Below, piece after piece: positions 54,436 through 62,929 of a stretch of 64,000 bases of DNA (within the stretch, counting starts at the first letter, position 1; each line of letters starts with the position of its first letter). Position numbers and translations under genes: made by a program. This stretch comes from PZPK01 sp965230795 (GTDB taxonomy: Bacteria > Pseudomonadota > Gammaproteobacteria > Pseudomonadales > Oleiphilaceae), in the NCBI GenBank assembly GCA_965230795.1, contig OZ246020.1, positions 3,658,001 to 3,722,000 of the forward strand. The letters are read 5' to 3'. Below the pieces are notes generated by a model that saw only the letters and a program-made list of their open reading frames with translations, ran no database searches and had not been told where the DNA came from.

Positions 54436-54460
54436 AAAAACCGGGACAAGCCCGGTTTTT
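54436..54460. terminator. Bidirectional terminator, CheW-CZB / hisF
   Basis: AAAAACCGGG (54436-54445) pairs with CCCGGTTTTT (54451-54460) around ACAAG. A-run on one side and T-run on the other suit termination of both converging transcripts. Confidence 0.92.
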
Positions 54461-54480
54461 GATTCGACTTAAGTCAATGC

Positions 54481-55254
54481 CTACAGACGCATCTCGATAC
54501 CTTGATTCGCCATAAAGCGTTTGGCCTCTTCAACCGTGTATTCGCCGAAATGGAAAATACTGGCAGCCAACACGGCATCCGCGCCGCCCTGTGTCACCCC
54601 ATCCGCCAAATGCTGTAGATTACCCACTCCACCGGAGGCAATCACCGGAATAGGAACAGCATCTGAAATGGCCCGGGTCACCCCAAGATCAAACCCATTT
54701 TTCATGCCATCACGATCCATACTGGTGAGCAGAATCTCGCCAGCCCCCAAGTCAGACATTTTTTTCGCCCAGGCAACCGCGTCCAAACCTGTGGGTTTGC
54801 GACCACCATGCGTGAAAATTTCCCAGCGATCGGGTTCACCAACTGCACTGACTTTCTTGGCATCAATGGCAACAACAATACATTGACTGCCAAAGCGCGC
54901 TGCAGCCTCGCCGACGAACTCGGGATTAAACACCGCTGCGGTGTTAATACTGACTTTGTCGGCGCCAGCATTAAGCATGTTGCGGATGTCCTCAACCTTG
55001 CGAATACCACCGCCGACTGTCAGGGGAATAAACACCTGACTGGCCATCTTCTCCACAGTATGAACCGTCGTGTCGCGGTCTTCGTGACTGGCAGTAATGT
55101 CGAGGAAGGTGATTTCGTCTGCGCCCTGCTCGTCATACTTTTTCGCGACTTCAACAGGATCGCCTGCGTCACGAATATCAACAAACTGAACACCTTTTAC
55201 GACCCGCCCCTGATCGACATCCAGGCAGGGAATGATTCGTTTGGCCAAACCCAT
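54481..55254 (-). CDS. hisF: Imidazole glycerol phosphate synthase, cyclase subunit
   Basis: 257 residues, TIM barrel. Catalytic Asp in IPCLDVDQGRVVKG and Asp in LLTSMDRDGMKNGFD. Joins ammonia from HisH with PRFAR to make imidazole glycerol phosphate and AICAR. Last gene of hisB-hisH-hisA-hisF, the gene order seen in Pseudomonas. Confidence 0.97.
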   Translation of the reverse strand: MGLAKRIIPCLDVDQGRVVKGVQFVDIRDAGDPVEVAKKYDEQGADEITFLDITASHEDRDTTVHTVEKMASQVFIPLTVGGGIRKVEDIRNMLNAGADKVSINTAAVFNPEFVGEAAARFGSQCIVVAIDAKKVSAVGEPDRWEIFTHGGRKPTGLDAVAWAKKMSDLGAGEILLTSMDRDGMKNGFDLGVTRAISDAVPIPVIASGGVGNLQHLADGVTQGGADAVLAASIFHFGEYTVEEAKRFMANQGIEMRL

Positions 55255-55277
55255 AACTCGTTTCCTGTTCCCGACGC

Positions 55278-56024
55278 TTACATGGCGTAGCGACTATTGT
55301 CGTCGCAGTAATGCTGTGCTTCGCTGACATCGAGCGAGCCTTCATAGATTGCACGTCCGGTGATCGCACCACATATACCGTGATGGGCCTCAGCGGCCAG
55401 CGCCTTGATATCATCCATATTGGTGATACCACCGGAAGCGATCACCGGAATCGATGAAGCCTGAGCCAATCGTACCGTCGCCTCAACGTTGACGCCCTGC
55501 ATCATGCCGTCACGGGCGATATCTGTGTAGACAATGGCCGACACACCCTGCTCATCAAACTGCTTGGCCAGATCTGTGGCCTGCACGTTGGACACCTCTG
55601 CCCAACCATCCGTTGCAACCAGACCGTCTTTCGCATCCAGGCCCACAATAATATGCTCGGGAAAAGCCGCGCAGGCTTCCGCCACAAACTCAGGCTCCTT
55701 GACGGCTTTGGTGCCAATAATCGCATACTTCACACCCGCATCGAGATAGGCTTCAATGGTTTTGAGGCTGCGAATGCCGCCGCCAATCTGAATCGGAAAA
55801 TTGGGGAAACGCTGAGCAATGTCGCGCACGATCTGACCATTTACCGGCTCACCCTCAAAGGCCCCGTTCAGATCCACCAGATGCAAGCGTCGCGCACCGG
55901 CATCAAACCAGCGACCAGCCATGTCGACCGGATCGTCGGAAAACACAGTTGAATCTTCCATTCGTCCCTGGCGCAGCCTGACGCATTTACCATCTTTTAG
56001 ATCAATCGCAGGAATCACTAACAT
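55278..56024 (-). CDS. hisA: ProFAR isomerase (phosphoribosylformimino isomerase)
   Basis: 248 residues, TIM barrel. Catalytic Asp pair in VIPAIDLKDGKCVRL and VYTDIARDGMMQG. Isomerises ProFAR to PRFAR in histidine synthesis. Gaps of 23 nt to hisF and 29 nt from hisH indicate one operon. Confidence 0.97.
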   Translation of the reverse strand: MLVIPAIDLKDGKCVRLRQGRMEDSTVFSDDPVDMAGRWFDAGARRLHLVDLNGAFEGEPVNGQIVRDIAQRFPNFPIQIGGGIRSLKTIEAYLDAGVKYAIIGTKAVKEPEFVAEACAAFPEHIIVGLDAKDGLVATDGWAEVSNVQATDLAKQFDEQGVSAIVYTDIARDGMMQGVNVEATVRLAQASSIPVIASGGITNMDDIKALAAEAHHGICGAITGRAIYEGSLDVSEAQHYCDDNSRYAM

Positions 56025-56053
56025 AGATATTCTCTCTTTCTTTCGGGACAGAC

Positions 56054-56692
56054 TTAGCTGTCGCCCTGCCAGTAGGCAAAGTTTTTCAATAATTGCAGAC
56101 CCGCATGCTGACTTTTTTCCGGGTGAAACTGGGTCGCAAAGGTTTGACCATCGGCGACCGCAGCCGACAGCGGGTGGCCATATTGGCTCACACCAACCGT
56201 GTAATCCGACAGCACCGGCACATAGTAACTGTGTACAAAGTAAAAACGCTCATCGTCATCGATGCCATGCCAGAGCGGGTGAGCACGTTTTTGCTGAACC
56301 TGATTCCAGCCCATGTGTGGCACTTTCAGTCGCTGGCCATTCTCGGTTAAATGCTCGCCAAAGAAGTTCACTTCGCCGGGGAACAGGCCGATACAAGCCA
56401 CGCCACCATTTTCTTCACTGTGCTGCATTAATGCCTGCATGCCGACACAAATACCCAGCAAAGGACGAGTGCCGACAATTTCCTGCACCAGGCTATCGAA
56501 ACCCAGACGCCGGATCTCCGCCATACAATCACGAATCGCGCCGACACCGGGCAAGACCACCCGGTCTGCCTCACGAATCTGATTGGCATCTGAGGTCACA
56601 GTGACATGGGCATCCGGTGCAACATGTTCAATGGCTTTTGAAACGGAATGAAGATTCCCCATTCCATAGTCGATAATGGCAATTGCATTCAT
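56054..56692 (-). CDS. hisH: Imidazole glycerol phosphate synthase, glutaminase subunit
   Basis: 212 residues, class I glutamine amidotransferase. IDYGMGNLHSV at the start, nucleophile in LLGICVGMQALMQ, and His/Glu in TQFHPEKSQHAGL. Supplies ammonia to HisF. In the his operon between hisB and hisA. Confidence 0.97.
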   Translation of the reverse strand: MNAIAIIDYGMGNLHSVSKAIEHVAPDAHVTVTSDANQIREADRVVLPGVGAIRDCMAEIRRLGFDSLVQEIVGTRPLLGICVGMQALMQHSEENGGVACIGLFPGEVNFFGEHLTENGQRLKVPHMGWNQVQQKRAHPLWHGIDDDERFYFVHSYYVPVLSDYTVGVSQYGHPLSAAVADGQTFATQFHPEKSQHAGLQLLKNFAYWQGDS

Positions 56693-56745
56693 CAGTCGGA
56701 CAACTCAACGAGACTAAAACGGGGTGGCAGGCACCCCAATAGAAA

Positions 56746-57339
56746 TTACAGACAACCCTTGGTGGACGGCATCATCCCAACCATACGCTCATCCACTTCC
56801 AACGCCATGCGCAGGGCACGACCAAAGGCCTTGAAGACCGTTTCAATCTGGTGGTGAGCATTCTTGCCTTTGAGGTTATCGATGTGCAGCGTCACCATGG
56901 CATGGTTGACGAAACCCTGGAAGAACTCGTAGAACAGATCCACATCGAAATTACCAACGCTTCCTTTGACGAAGGGCACGTCCATTTCGAGGCCGGGGCG
57001 ACCAGAGAAATCGATAACCACTCGGGACAGTGCCTCGTCCAGCGGCACATAAGAATGGCCATAGCGTCGAATACCTTTCTTGTCGCCCAGAGCTTTGTTG
57101 ATGGCCTGTCCGAGGGAGATCCCCAGATCCTCAACGGTGTGGTGATCATCAATATGCAAATCACCTTTGGCAACGATATCAAGATCGATCAATCCGTGAC
57201 GGCAGATTTGATCCAGCATGTGCTCCAGGAAAGGAATCCCCGTATCGAACTGGGCTTTTCCGGTACCATCGAGGTTGACGCCTATTTTAATCTGGGTTTC
57301 CAGCGTATTGCGTTCAACCTGCGCCGCTCTGTCCGCCAT
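56746..57339 (-). CDS. hisB: Imidazoleglycerol-phosphate dehydratase
   Basis: 197 residues, the monofunctional form without the HisB phosphatase domain found in E. coli. Two metal-site motifs: IDDHHTVEDLGISLGQA and NAHHQIETVFKAFGRAL. ATG 57339 has AGGAGCAAAG upstream; the frame start at 57366 has none. First gene of hisBHAF, so histidinol-phosphatase must be elsewhere. Confidence 0.97.
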   Translation of the reverse strand: MADRAAQVERNTLETQIKIGVNLDGTGKAQFDTGIPFLEHMLDQICRHGLIDLDIVAKGDLHIDDHHTVEDLGISLGQAINKALGDKKGIRRYGHSYVPLDEALSRVVIDFSGRPGLEMDVPFVKGSVGNFDVDLFYEFFQGFVNHAMVTLHIDNLKGKNAHHQIETVFKAFGRALRMALEVDERMVGMMPSTKGCL

Positions 57340-57383
57340 GCTTTGCTCCTGCTCAACTCTGTGCAATCTGTAAATGGGCGCGC

Positions 57384-57389
57384 ATTATA
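57384..57389 (-). promoter_or_regulatory. -10 element of the his operon
   Basis: TATAAT on the minus strand followed by GCGCGCCC, 45 nt before the hisB start. The GC-rich discriminator is of the type seen at growth-rate-controlled promoters. No clear -35. Confidence 0.45.
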
Positions 57390-57619
57390 ACGCGAATCAA
57401 TGCGAGCGCCTATCTCCTTTCAGTAGCCTGAAATAGCCGTGCAATGCAGAGTACGTAGTTGTGTAAAGGGATCTGTAGAGGGATGAGTAAATGATTGAGT
57501 ACAAAACCGAGCGTAGTGTGAATCGGCCAGCTTTGAGAAACGAGTAGGAAAGTGCTCGAGGCGACGAAGCTGAAGCAGATGAAACAGGAACAGACACCTG
57601 CTTCAGCTCAATGTCGTCT

Positions 57620-58084
57620 TCAGGAAGAGAAAACACCTTTGAGGTTGTCGATGTAGGTGTCGACCATGGCTGAAAATTCGTGCTTAACCACCGGACTGAT
57701 AGCCAGTTTCAGTAATCCTGGAAGCGGCAGCGTTAACTCGGCCGAGGTCTCAAACTCCACGTGCGTGCCGCCATCTTTCTCACTGAGCGTCCAACCACCG
57801 GACACCACGCCATTGCCTTCACCTTTGACGGGCGTCCAGCGAATGGTTTTGTTGGCATCATCGGGATGATAGGTGCAGGCGTAGGAAGTTTGAATAGCAT
57901 GATCGCCAAGACCGACTTTCTCCATCTCCCACAGGAAGGTGTTGCCGCCCTGGTCAGTCAGTGCCTCAACTTTTGGAAAGTGACTGGCCGACGCCGGCAC
58001 ATCTGCCAGCAATGCGAACACGGTGTCGATATCCGCGGGTACTGTGAATTCTCGATCCAGATCGATACTGACTTTAACCGCCAT
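57620..58084 (-). CDS. SRPBCC family protein
   Basis: 154 residues with the START/Bet v1-like pattern: REFTVPADIDTVFALLADVP at the N-terminus, WTPVKGEGNGVVSGGWTLSE, and a long C-terminal helix (KHEFSAMVDTYIDNLKGVF). Such proteins bind lipids or other hydrophobic ligands; ligand unknown. Stands alone between hisB and asmA; the 220-240 nt after its stop hold no credible gene. Confidence 0.8.
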   Translation of the reverse strand: MAVKVSIDLDREFTVPADIDTVFALLADVPASASHFPKVEALTDQGGNTFLWEMEKVGLGDHAIQTSYACTYHPDDANKTIRWTPVKGEGNGVVSGGWTLSEKDGGTHVEFETSAELTLPLPGLLKLAISPVVKHEFSAMVDTYIDNLKGVFSS

Positions 58085-58268
58085 AGTGATTCCTCTCGTC
58101 TTATTGTTGAAGGGCTATTCCCGCCCGAAAGATCAGGCTCCCACGCCTTGAAAGCTCTCGATCATAAACACTTCATTTTGAAAAAGCCACGGCTCCGACT
58201 CGCAAATTTCGACGCTTCGACATAGGCTATCATCTCCGGTACACATAGAAGTGAACGAGGCTCGCGAA

Positions 58269-60461
58269 GTGAAACGTATTCTCCTTATTCTGATCAGCAT
58301 TCCCCTGATCCTTGTTGTGACACTTGTGGTGATTCTGGCCTTGCTGGATCCGGATGCCTATCGCGACGACATTGAAGGGCTGGCCAAACAACACGCCGGC
58401 ATTAATCTCAGGATTGAGGGCCCACTGGCCTGGTCCTACTGGCCGCTAGGTCTGGAACTCAATGCCCTGCAAGTCAACGACCAGTCGGATGCTCCTTTCG
58501 CGCTGCTCAATCACGCCTTGCTAAAGGTAGATACTCTGTCCTTGCTGAAGATGTCTCCGCAGGTGGCGGCACTTCGCTTGCAGGGGCTGGACCTGAATCT
58601 ACATCGAGATAGCGACGGCAAAAGCAACTGGGAAAACCTGTTACCGAGTCAGGCTGCTGGGCCTGCCGAACACCCCGCGTCATCACATCCCAGTGCAGAC
58701 ACAACAGTGCCAGCAGGATCTGATATTGCTGAAACAAAATCCAAACCCCTGAATTTTCGTATCGAAGACGTACAATTCGTCGACCTGAACATGCAGTATC
58801 AGGATGCCTTGAGCAAGCAGAGTCTTGTATTGAGCGGACTGGAGCTCTTGGCTTCCGGCATTGCGCCTGACAGCCTGTTCCCACTCAGCATCAAAGGCAG
58901 CATTCGTAACGAACAGCCGGTAATGTCAGGTCAGCTTGATCTTAACACCCACCTGCGCTTTTCGAACGATTACAAACGCTTTAGCGTACAAGAGCTATTG
59001 AGCCAGATCACACTCAATCTGCCAGACATAACGCCTGCCACTGTTGTTGCAAGTGTCGGCCTCGACACCGACATCAACCTTGAGGCCGGAACCGTAAACC
59101 TGCCTCGATTGCGCATGGCCGTCGCTGAGTTTGTCCTGGAAACGCAAGCCAGGATCACCAAGCTGAACGATCAGCCAGAGATCTCGGCAGAGCTCAGCAT
59201 TCCTGCTTTCAATCTCAAACAATGGCTGACGAAACTCAAGTTTCCCCTTCCTCCCATGCAAAACCCTGAGGCTTTAAGTTCGGTATCGTTGAACACAGAT
59301 GTCCACTTTGGCAATCAAGCGCTGGCAATAAACGAGCTGAAACTGGGACTCGACAGCAGTCAGTTCACTGGCGACTCCCATCTGCAAACGGAAACCGGCG
59401 CCCTGCGTTTGTCTCTGCACGGCGATCAGATTACTATCGATGACTACCTTCCTCCGGCCAGTGGGGACAGCCAAGGCACATCGTCCACACCAGACAGTAA
59501 ATCGGAAGCACCATCAGACCCTGAATTGCTACCTCTGGAAACTTTACGCAACCAGGATCTTGAGATCGCCCTGAAACAGGATGTGCTCCGGGTTAAGGAT
59601 CACGAATTGCGTGACAGCTCAGTGGAAATCCGTGCCAAACAAGGCGTGATCAGTATTCCTGTCTCCACAAAAGTAATGGATGGTGGCATTAATGCGCTGG
59701 CTACTGTGGATGTCTCCAGCAGCACTCCTGCCTGGAAATGGACCCTGGCGGCCGATTCGGTCACCTTGCCTGACACCTTCGTTGCCGAAGTCATGGACAT
59801 ACCAATCGGTGTAACCGGCCAAATCAATCTTGACTCTAAAGGCAGCACTGCAGGCAACCGTGTATCAACAATACGGCAGCAGATTGTGGCCGACCTGAAT
59901 CTCGATGTGCAGCAAGGCGCCATCACCGGCATCAACCTCAACCATCTGGCTTGCAAAGGTTTTGCCTTGGTCAATAGCGACAGCATCAGCAAGCAGGACT
60001 GGCCAGAACAAACCACCTTCCGAACCTTGGCCGCAAAGGTCGATATGAAAGGTCACCGAGTAAACCTGCAATCATTGACAGTGGAAAACCTGGGCCTGCA
60101 GGCATCAGGACAGGGGCATATTGAACTGGAACAGCAGACCCTGGATACGCGCCTGGCCTTGCGCGCAATCGGCGAGCTGGGTGATACGGCCTGTCGTGTT
60201 CACGACAAGGTACAGAATCTTTCGATTCCCGTGCGCTGCAAGGGGGCCTTCACGGATGCTCCCGCTTCACTGTGTCAACTCGACAGCAAGGCGCTGACGC
60301 GCGAAGCTGGCAAGCTGGCCAAGCAGGAAGCCGTGCGCAAGGCGGAAAAGGAAATCGATCGGGCAATCGACAAGAAAGTAAACAAAAAGCTGGAGAAGTA
60401 TCTGGGCGAAGACAGTGGCGTCGGAGATGCGCTGAAAAAAGGACTCAAAAATCTGTTTTAG
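58269..60461 (+). CDS. AsmA family protein
   Basis: 730 residues. N-terminal membrane anchor (KRILLILISIPLILVVTLVV) followed by the AsmA domain start (GINLRIEGPLAWSYWPLGLEL) and a long beta-rich periplasmic region ending with the AsmA C-terminal QQGAITGINLNHLACKGFAL and a Cys pair, then a Lys-rich helical tail. AsmA-like proteins bridge inner and outer membranes and are implicated in lipid transport. GTG 58269 is chosen over GTG 58251 because of CGAGG at proper spacing. Directly upstream of mutY, as in Pseudomonas. Confidence 0.88.
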   Translation: MKRILLILISIPLILVVTLVVILALLDPDAYRDDIEGLAKQHAGINLRIEGPLAWSYWPLGLELNALQVNDQSDAPFALLNHALLKVDTLSLLKMSPQVAALRLQGLDLNLHRDSDGKSNWENLLPSQAAGPAEHPASSHPSADTTVPAGSDIAETKSKPLNFRIEDVQFVDLNMQYQDALSKQSLVLSGLELLASGIAPDSLFPLSIKGSIRNEQPVMSGQLDLNTHLRFSNDYKRFSVQELLSQITLNLPDITPATVVASVGLDTDINLEAGTVNLPRLRMAVAEFVLETQARITKLNDQPEISAELSIPAFNLKQWLTKLKFPLPPMQNPEALSSVSLNTDVHFGNQALAINELKLGLDSSQFTGDSHLQTETGALRLSLHGDQITIDDYLPPASGDSQGTSSTPDSKSEAPSDPELLPLETLRNQDLEIALKQDVLRVKDHELRDSSVEIRAKQGVISIPVSTKVMDGGINALATVDVSSSTPAWKWTLAADSVTLPDTFVAEVMDIPIGVTGQINLDSKGSTAGNRVSTIRQQIVADLNLDVQQGAITGINLNHLACKGFALVNSDSISKQDWPEQTTFRTLAAKVDMKGHRVNLQSLTVENLGLQASGQGHIELEQQTLDTRLALRAIGELGDTACRVHDKVQNLSIPVRCKGAFTDAPASLCQLDSKALTREAGKLAKQEAVRKAEKEIDRAIDKKVNKKLEKYLGEDSGVGDALKKGLKNLF

Positions 60462-60480
60462 TACAGGTTACAATGGACGC

Positions 60481-61596
60481 ATGTCTTCTTCTTTTTCCCA
60501 ACGCTTGCTCGACTGGTTTGATGAATTCGGTCGCAAGGACCTGCCCTGGCAATTCAACAAAACGCCCTACCGGGTCTGGGTTTCGGAAATCATGCTGCAG
60601 CAAACCCAGGTCAGTAGCGTAATCGCCTACTATCAGCGCTTTATGGATCGCTTCCCGAGCCTCGACAGCCTGGCTAACGCGAGTGAAGATGACGTCCTGG
60701 AGCACTGGGCCGGTCTTGGCTATTACAGCCGGGCCCGCAACTTGCTCAAATGTGCGCAAACCATCGCCCGGGACTACGCAGGTGACTTCCCCAAGGACCT
60801 TGAAGCCGTGATGAAGTTGCCCGGCATTGGACGCTCCACCGCCGGCGCCATTCTCAGCATCGCCGGTCAACAACGTCACCCCATTCTGGACGGCAATGTG
60901 AAGCGGGTGCTGAGTCGTCACTATGCCATTGATACCTGGCCGGGTGAGCGGAAAACCGAACAAGCGTTATGGCAGCATGCTGAATCCCTGACGCCCCACA
61001 CGCGCGTGGCTGACTATACCCAGGCGATTATGGATCTGGGTGCGACCCTGTGCTCACGCAGCAAACCCGATTGTCAGGCATGTCCAGTCAGCAGTGATTG
61101 TCAGGCCCATCAACAGGGACTGCAAAACCAGCTACCAAAACCCAAACCCCGGAAAGCCATTCCGCTTCGCAAAACCTGGATGAGCCATGTGGAAACCCCG
61201 GACGGATTGATCCTGCTTGAGAAGCGTCCCTCGCAAGGTATTTGGGGTGGTCTTTACAGTCTGCCGGAGCATCACCGGGATTTGTCACTTCAGGAGGTGG
61301 TTGCCAGGGCAACAGCAAACATGGCGGCCGAATCTCTTGAAATCGAACAGGCCGCTCCGTTTATTCATACCTTCAGCCACTACAAACTGGAAATCTGGCC
61401 GCTCAGAATCCTTTTGCGCTCAGCCCCATCAAGTTTGCGGGACAACGATACCCATCGCTGGATTGAACGCGACCGACTCTCCAGGGTCGGACTACCCGCA
61501 CCAGTCGCCAAGTACTTGAAAAACAGCGTTCGCGAAAATCTGGAATTGGCTTTAGAATCCCACGCACCCAAATCGATGTCAGGAGTCCAACCATGA
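60481..61596 (+). CDS. mutY: A/G-specific adenine glycosylase
   Basis: 371 residues. Removes adenine mispaired with 8-oxoguanine. Catalytic E36 in VWVSEIMLQQTQ, helix-hairpin-helix LPGIGRSTAGAIL, D137 in ILDGNVKRVL, and the [4Fe-4S] cluster Cys pattern C-x6-C-x2-C-x5-C (CSRSKPDCQACPVSSDC). C-terminal NUDIX-like domain from about 225. Overlaps yggX by 4 nt. Confidence 0.97.
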   Translation: MSSSFSQRLLDWFDEFGRKDLPWQFNKTPYRVWVSEIMLQQTQVSSVIAYYQRFMDRFPSLDSLANASEDDVLEHWAGLGYYSRARNLLKCAQTIARDYAGDFPKDLEAVMKLPGIGRSTAGAILSIAGQQRHPILDGNVKRVLSRHYAIDTWPGERKTEQALWQHAESLTPHTRVADYTQAIMDLGATLCSRSKPDCQACPVSSDCQAHQQGLQNQLPKPKPRKAIPLRKTWMSHVETPDGLILLEKRPSQGIWGGLYSLPEHHRDLSLQEVVARATANMAAESLEIEQAAPFIHTFSHYKLEIWPLRILLRSAPSSLRDNDTHRWIERDRLSRVGLPAPVAKYLKNSVRENLELALESHAPKSMSGVQP

Positions 61597-61865
61597 GCCG
61601 CACCGTCATGTGCCGCAAATACCAAAAAGAGCTGCCGGGTCTCGACCTGCCCCCCATGCCCGGCCCTCAGGGCCAGGATATTTTTAACCATATCTCGGCA
61701 CAGGCCTGGAAAGAATGGCAGCAGCACCAAACCATGCTGATCAACGAAAAACACCTGAATATGATGGATCCCGACTCGCGGAAATACCTGCAGGAACAAA
61801 TGCAAAAGTTCTTCGAAAACGGAGATTTTGAGCAAGCCGAAGGCTATGTGCCGCCTGCGTCATAA
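61593..61865 (+). CDS. yggX: Fe(II)-trafficking / oxidative damage protection protein YggX
   Basis: 90 residues, full family length. MSRTVMCRKYQKELPGLD with the conserved Cys7, PMPGPQGQDIFNHIS, and C-terminal EGYVPP. Protects Fe-S clusters and follows mutY (itself an Fe-S enzyme) with ATGA overlap, the conserved gammaproteobacterial pairing. Confidence 0.97.
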   Translation: MSRTVMCRKYQKELPGLDLPPMPGPQGQDIFNHISAQAWKEWQQHQTMLINEKHLNMMDPDSRKYLQEQMQKFFENGDFEQAEGYVPPAS

Positions 61866-61892
61866 AAGCTTAAAAAAACTGCTTTTTCGCCC

Positions 61893-61921
61893 TTGACTCG
61901 TTTTATCGAAACGGGTTTAAT
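61893..61921 (+). promoter_or_regulatory. tRNA-Phe promoter
   Basis: TTGACT (61893-61898), 17-nt spacer, TTTAAT (61916-61921), then a GC-rich ACGCCCCCG tract typical of stable-RNA promoters. A GTTGCAG/CTGCAAC hairpin (61930-61953) lies in the leader. Confidence 0.75.
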
Positions 61922-61985
61922 ACGCCCCCGTTGCAGACATACCGAACTGCAACCCGTGCAGCAAAGCACCTTAAAAAAGCGCAGT

Positions 61986-62061
61986 GCCCGGATAGCTCAG
62001 TCGGTAGAGCAGGGGATTGAAAATCCCCGTGTCGGCAGTTCGATTCTGTCTCCGGGCACCA
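61986..62061 (+). tRNA. tRNA-Phe (GAA)
   Basis: 76 nt with encoded CCA. Acceptor stem GCCCGGA/TCCGGGC, D-stem GCTC/GAGC, anticodon stem GGGGA/TCCCC with loop TTGAAAA giving anticodon GAA, T-loop TTCGATT. A short T-run follows. Downstream DNA changes composition, so the 3' end may be an integration site. Confidence 0.97.
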
Positions 62062-62461
62062 ATTTTTTAACTTATTAATCAATAAGTTACCTATCTAGAA
62101 TACTTAAATCTACTTGTTAATTTCCTGTCTAATTTTTAAACGCATCTACATGATTTACAAGTAAAATGGTAGATGAGATGGTAGATCAGGGGATGTCGTG
62201 AAAAAATGGTAGAAAACTAAGATTATCTACCATTCCAACTACATGCTTACACTTTCAACAAGACATTCGTATTGCTCACTATCTTTCTCTTTCAACTCAC
62301 CCAAAACAACGTTTGCGACTTTAGATATTCAGGCATAATCAATCGCCTCTTCACCGTAATCAAACATGCCCGAAAAAGGGGAATACTTGCTTTCAAGAAT
62401 AAATATTACGGATGCGAGAGACAGATATAACTTTCGAAATCACATTTATATGAACCTAACG
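62062..62461. other. AT-rich non-coding region after tRNA-Phe
   Basis: 400 nt without a gene, visibly more AT-rich than the DNA before the tRNA. Holds the ATGGTAGAT repeat cluster (62166-62233). No integrase gene and no second copy of the tRNA 3' end were seen in the window. Confidence 0.6.
62166..62233. repeat. ATGGTAGAT repeat cluster
   Basis: ATGGTAGAT at 62166-62174 and 62178-62186, ATGGTAGA at 62206-62213, and the exact inverse ATCTACCAT at 62225-62233. Weaker inverse copies (ATCTAC) occur at 62108 and 62144. The spacing between tRNA end and these repeats is compatible with integrase arm sites, which is a guess. Confidence 0.75.
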
Positions 62462-62929
62462 CTATTTACGGATCTCACCCTCATATTTAATATCCAATGT
62501 TAAAGGAAGCCTTATTTGCCAAATACCACAAGCCGCAAGAATTCTCATGGCCCGATCTAAAGTGACTGACTCCAAAATTTTTAAATAAGGCGTCAATATT
62601 TTTCCCTGCTCCGCATCCGTTGCACTCTCGTAAGCCTCGCGATCAGGCAATCTACCGCAAGAATAAAGACCATTACTTTCAAACCTTAACTCGATAGCAT
62701 CGTCTTCTGCTTCCTCATTAGCCTTACCAACCAACTCAAATTTGAACGAAACGCGCATACGGGAGCTTTCTTCCATGAACGTGACTCCAATATCATTCAC
62801 ATTTACATTAAAAGCTCCTCCCTTGGCGACAGCGCTTATATCTGGCGTGACAAGATGTAGATCATCGAGAAACACATGATCCAAACGGGCTTCAAGTTCT
62901 AGTGCGTCGCGTTGCTCTGGAGAATCCAT
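62462..62929 (-). CDS. Putative SecB-like chaperone of a HicAB TAC system
   Basis: 155 residues. ATG 62929 lies inside the end of hicB (31-nt overlap) behind GAGGAG. Pattern compared with SecB: short N-terminal strand (RLDHVFLDDLHLV, cf. QRIYVKDVSFE), a long amphipathic strand pair (NVNVNDIGVTFMEES, MRVSFKFELVGKANEE), a strand turning into Gly (AIELRFESNGLYSCG), then a helix followed by a basic/hydrophobic end (LTPYLKILESVTLDRAM, IWQIRLPLTLDI, cf. LFPYLRETID..LAPVNFD). Sequence identity is low, so this is a fold-level inference. SecB-like genes are known next to HigBA, MqsRA and HicAB modules. Alternative: an unrelated accessory protein. Confidence 0.6.
   Translation of the reverse strand: MDSPEQRDALELEARLDHVFLDDLHLVTPDISAVAKGGAFNVNVNDIGVTFMEESSRMRVSFKFELVGKANEEAEDDAIELRFESNGLYSCGRLPDREAYESATDAEQGKILTPYLKILESVTLDRAMRILAACGIWQIRLPLTLDIKYEGEIRK

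Noticed and set aside
57397..57636. 79-codon minus-strand ORF after the SRPBCC gene
   Set aside because: Starts with GTG inside the SRPBCC gene, has no convincing ribosome site and a repetitive Ser/Tyr/Leu-rich translation; could be a chance frame.
62062..62461. Remnant integrase gene next to tRNA-Phe
   Set aside because: No frame in this stretch shows tyrosine-recombinase motifs; only short repeats are present.
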